64,000 nt of DNA from Cochliopodium minus (lineage: Eukaryota; Discosea; Himatismenida; Cochliopodiidae): NCBI GenBank assembly GCA_024220525.1, contig JAMYWO010000096.1, forward strand, positions 1 to 64,000. The letters are read 5' to 3'. This document shows positions 62,408-64,000 of the stretch, piece by piece; the first letter of the stretch is position 1, and each line of letters begins with the position of its first letter. Both the position numbers and the translations under genes were made by a program. The notes below the pieces were generated by a model that was given only the letters and a program-made list of their open reading frames with translations, made no database searches and was not told the origin of the DNA.

Positions 62408-64000
62408 ATGGGGAATGGTAATTTCTCAACTGAATCTAGTTTAGGGGAAGATGATATTCCCAATTTATTGGAATGGGATAAGGAGAAGAAAGGAAATATC
62501 ATTGAATTGAGTAATAATCGAAAGACATTCTCGACAGGTAAGATTGGATATTTATTTCATAAGACAAAATAACAACATTATAAGAATTTATAAAAAAAAT
62601 AAAAATATATATTTTTTATATACCTAATTAGATGACATAAAAAGATTGGGAATGATACATTTATTTGTGGTTATATAATTCACAAGAAAATTCAAAATAA
62701 TAAAAAAAAACATTTGAAGATAAACATAATTGGTTTTGATATCTCTTCCCTTTTGTTTTTATCAAAGAAATTTTCATATTTATTTTATGATTGTTTTAAT
62801 TTTTTTATTTCTGTATTTCGACAAACACATTTTCTCACCATATTTCTTTTTTTCCTCACTCAAAATATAGGAACAAATTATATCTCCTGGAATTGTATAT
62901 TATCAAAGAATGTATTTACAACGGGGGTGAACTATGTTGAAGCATATATAAACAAAATTGGGGTAAAAAAAAATATTAAATGGAAATGAATTCATATGAA
63001 AACATAGACCATCCTACTTTCAATAATCAAATTAACACGAATATATTTCTGTACAAAATATTTTCCAAACAAAATATCATTGATTAATTAACAATAGGAA
63101 GGATTTCTTTTTTATGGTATTGGAACCAATAGTAATATCCCTTACAATGAATGTATTGGTGGATCTCAGAGTTGTTTGATAGCTGGATATGATGCGAGAT
63201 TTGTTCAATCATCGCATCCAAGCGTTGTGAAACATACCATCACAGATTCAATTCCCAAATTCAGTGAGCCACAAAGAGTAAAATCTTCATATATTCAAAA
63301 GATTAAAAGGATATAAGATATATTCTTCAATATATTGAAATAATCTTGAGGATCTTATAAAAAATTTCAACATACTAAGATTATTGTTAAATTATAATTT
63401 ATTATTATATCAAGTTCTTATAATCTTATATCTAACATAACTTTTTTTTAAACCTTCAATTTTTTCATTTGAATGATTTCAGGTGGGATTGATTATCGAC
63501 ATGGAAAAGAAGGAGTTGAGCTACATAATCAAAGGAAACAGAATTCTTGCTTACAGCAATATCCCTCCAAGTGTTCACGTCTTCGCATGTGCCGCTCACA
63601 ATGTTGACATCACATTCACAAAACATATTAAAGGTAAAAAAAAATATTTTAATTTTGAATTAATATTTTTTTTGAAATAATTTTTAATTTTTTTGATTTT
63701 TTTTTTGTAGGAGAAAAGAAAATACAAAATTATCTCAATAAATCTGACAAACTCAATTGTGAACTGAATAATTTCAACTCTTTGTTGGAGTGGGACATCA
63801 CAAAGAAAGGACCCATTTTTTCTTTGACAGATTCCAACAGGACTTTTACCACAGGTACTCAAAAATAAAAATAATTTTTTTTATTAAATAAATCAAATTT
63901 TATCAATAAATCAATAAAATAATAAAACAATTAATAATAAAATTTAATTTTTTATGTTATAAGGACAAAATTATATTGCTTGGAATTGTATTCTTTCAAA
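62408..64000 (+). CDS. Tandem SPRY-domain protein (3' end outside window)
   Basis: The start at 62408 (MGNGNFSTESSLGEDDIPNL) is chosen because it is the first ATG before a conserved unit. Unit 1: LLEWDKEKKGNIIELSNNRK, FSTGTNYISWNCILSKN, VNYVEAYINKIG, EGFLFYGIGTNSNIPYNECI, SCLIAGYDARFVQSS, VGLIIDMEKKELSYIIKGNR and PPSVHVFACAAHNVDITF. A second unit starts at SLLEWDITKKGPIFSLTDSN, then FTTGQNYIAWNCILSK at the window edge. These are SPRY/B30.2-like repeats of about 170 residues, with matching intron positions in each unit, so the units arose by exon-block duplication. The protein probably binds partners; the rest of the gene lies beyond 64000. Confidence 0.78.

Overview
This window is nuclear DNA from a very AT-rich, intron-dense unicellular eukaryote. 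Every gene with homology carries short AT-rich GT..AG introns. Asn-, Ser- and Lys-rich low-complexity tracts fill the larger proteins, and intergenic spaces are small. The gene set (RGS-RasGEF, ABCC transporter, two-pore channel, calmodulin, TopBP1, many ankyrin, SPRY and F-box proteins, and a methionyl-tRNA synthetase with a presequence-like start) fits a free-living amoeboid or flagellate protist with translating mitochondria. I cannot name the genus from sequence alone. Two single N characters (1447, 2551) and a perfect 77-bp repeat (1-77 = 2474-2550) mark contig joins. Reading the gene across them shows that the first two contigs are in the wrong order.

Layout. 1-2550: a two-pore-channel-like gene split over the two misordered contigs. 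2552-13713 (+): five tandem copies of a gene for a secreted-type PA domain followed by seven membrane helices, a receptor-like architecture I cannot assign to a named family. 13802-17794 (-): three tandem ankyrin-type genes with a shared C-terminal module. 17908-23419 (-): a HARP-SNF2 (SMARCAL1-type) annealing helicase whose upstream reading frame encodes three PAR-binding zinc fingers. 23677-29441 (-): a TopBP1 orthologue with nine BRCT units. 29646-32766 (-): an RGS-RasGEF signalling protein. 33225-41411: an ankyrin gene with about one exon per repeat, a CCCH zinc-finger gene, a CRAL-TRIO gene, an F-box-SPRY gene and another ankyrin gene. 41543-45698 (-): a SANT protein joined to a propeller-like region. 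45872-50141 (-): a GH125 mannosidase and mitochondrial-type MetRS. 50759-51208 (+): intronless calmodulin, then a tRNA-Met-like gene, a Sel1-repeat gene and a decayed ubiquitin copy. 53287-60092 (-): an ABCC/MRP transporter. 60566-62212 (+): the tRNA methyltransferase TRMT44. From 62408 (+): a tandem-SPRY gene that runs off the window.

How the genes may work together. SMARCAL1-PBZ and TopBP1 are neighbours on one strand, and both families act at stalled replication forks and damaged DNA. The five PA-7TM genes look like a diversifying cell-surface family maintained by tandem duplication, gene conversion and intron loss. The ankyrin, Sel1 and F-box proteins share F-box-like ends and could be substrate adaptors. 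Small exons are a local theme: an 8-nt exon recurs in all five PA-7TM copies, and the Walker A motif of ABCC domain 2 is assembled through exons of 5 and 6 nt. All spliced models were built by eye from splice sites and homology, so exact exon edges are predictions.
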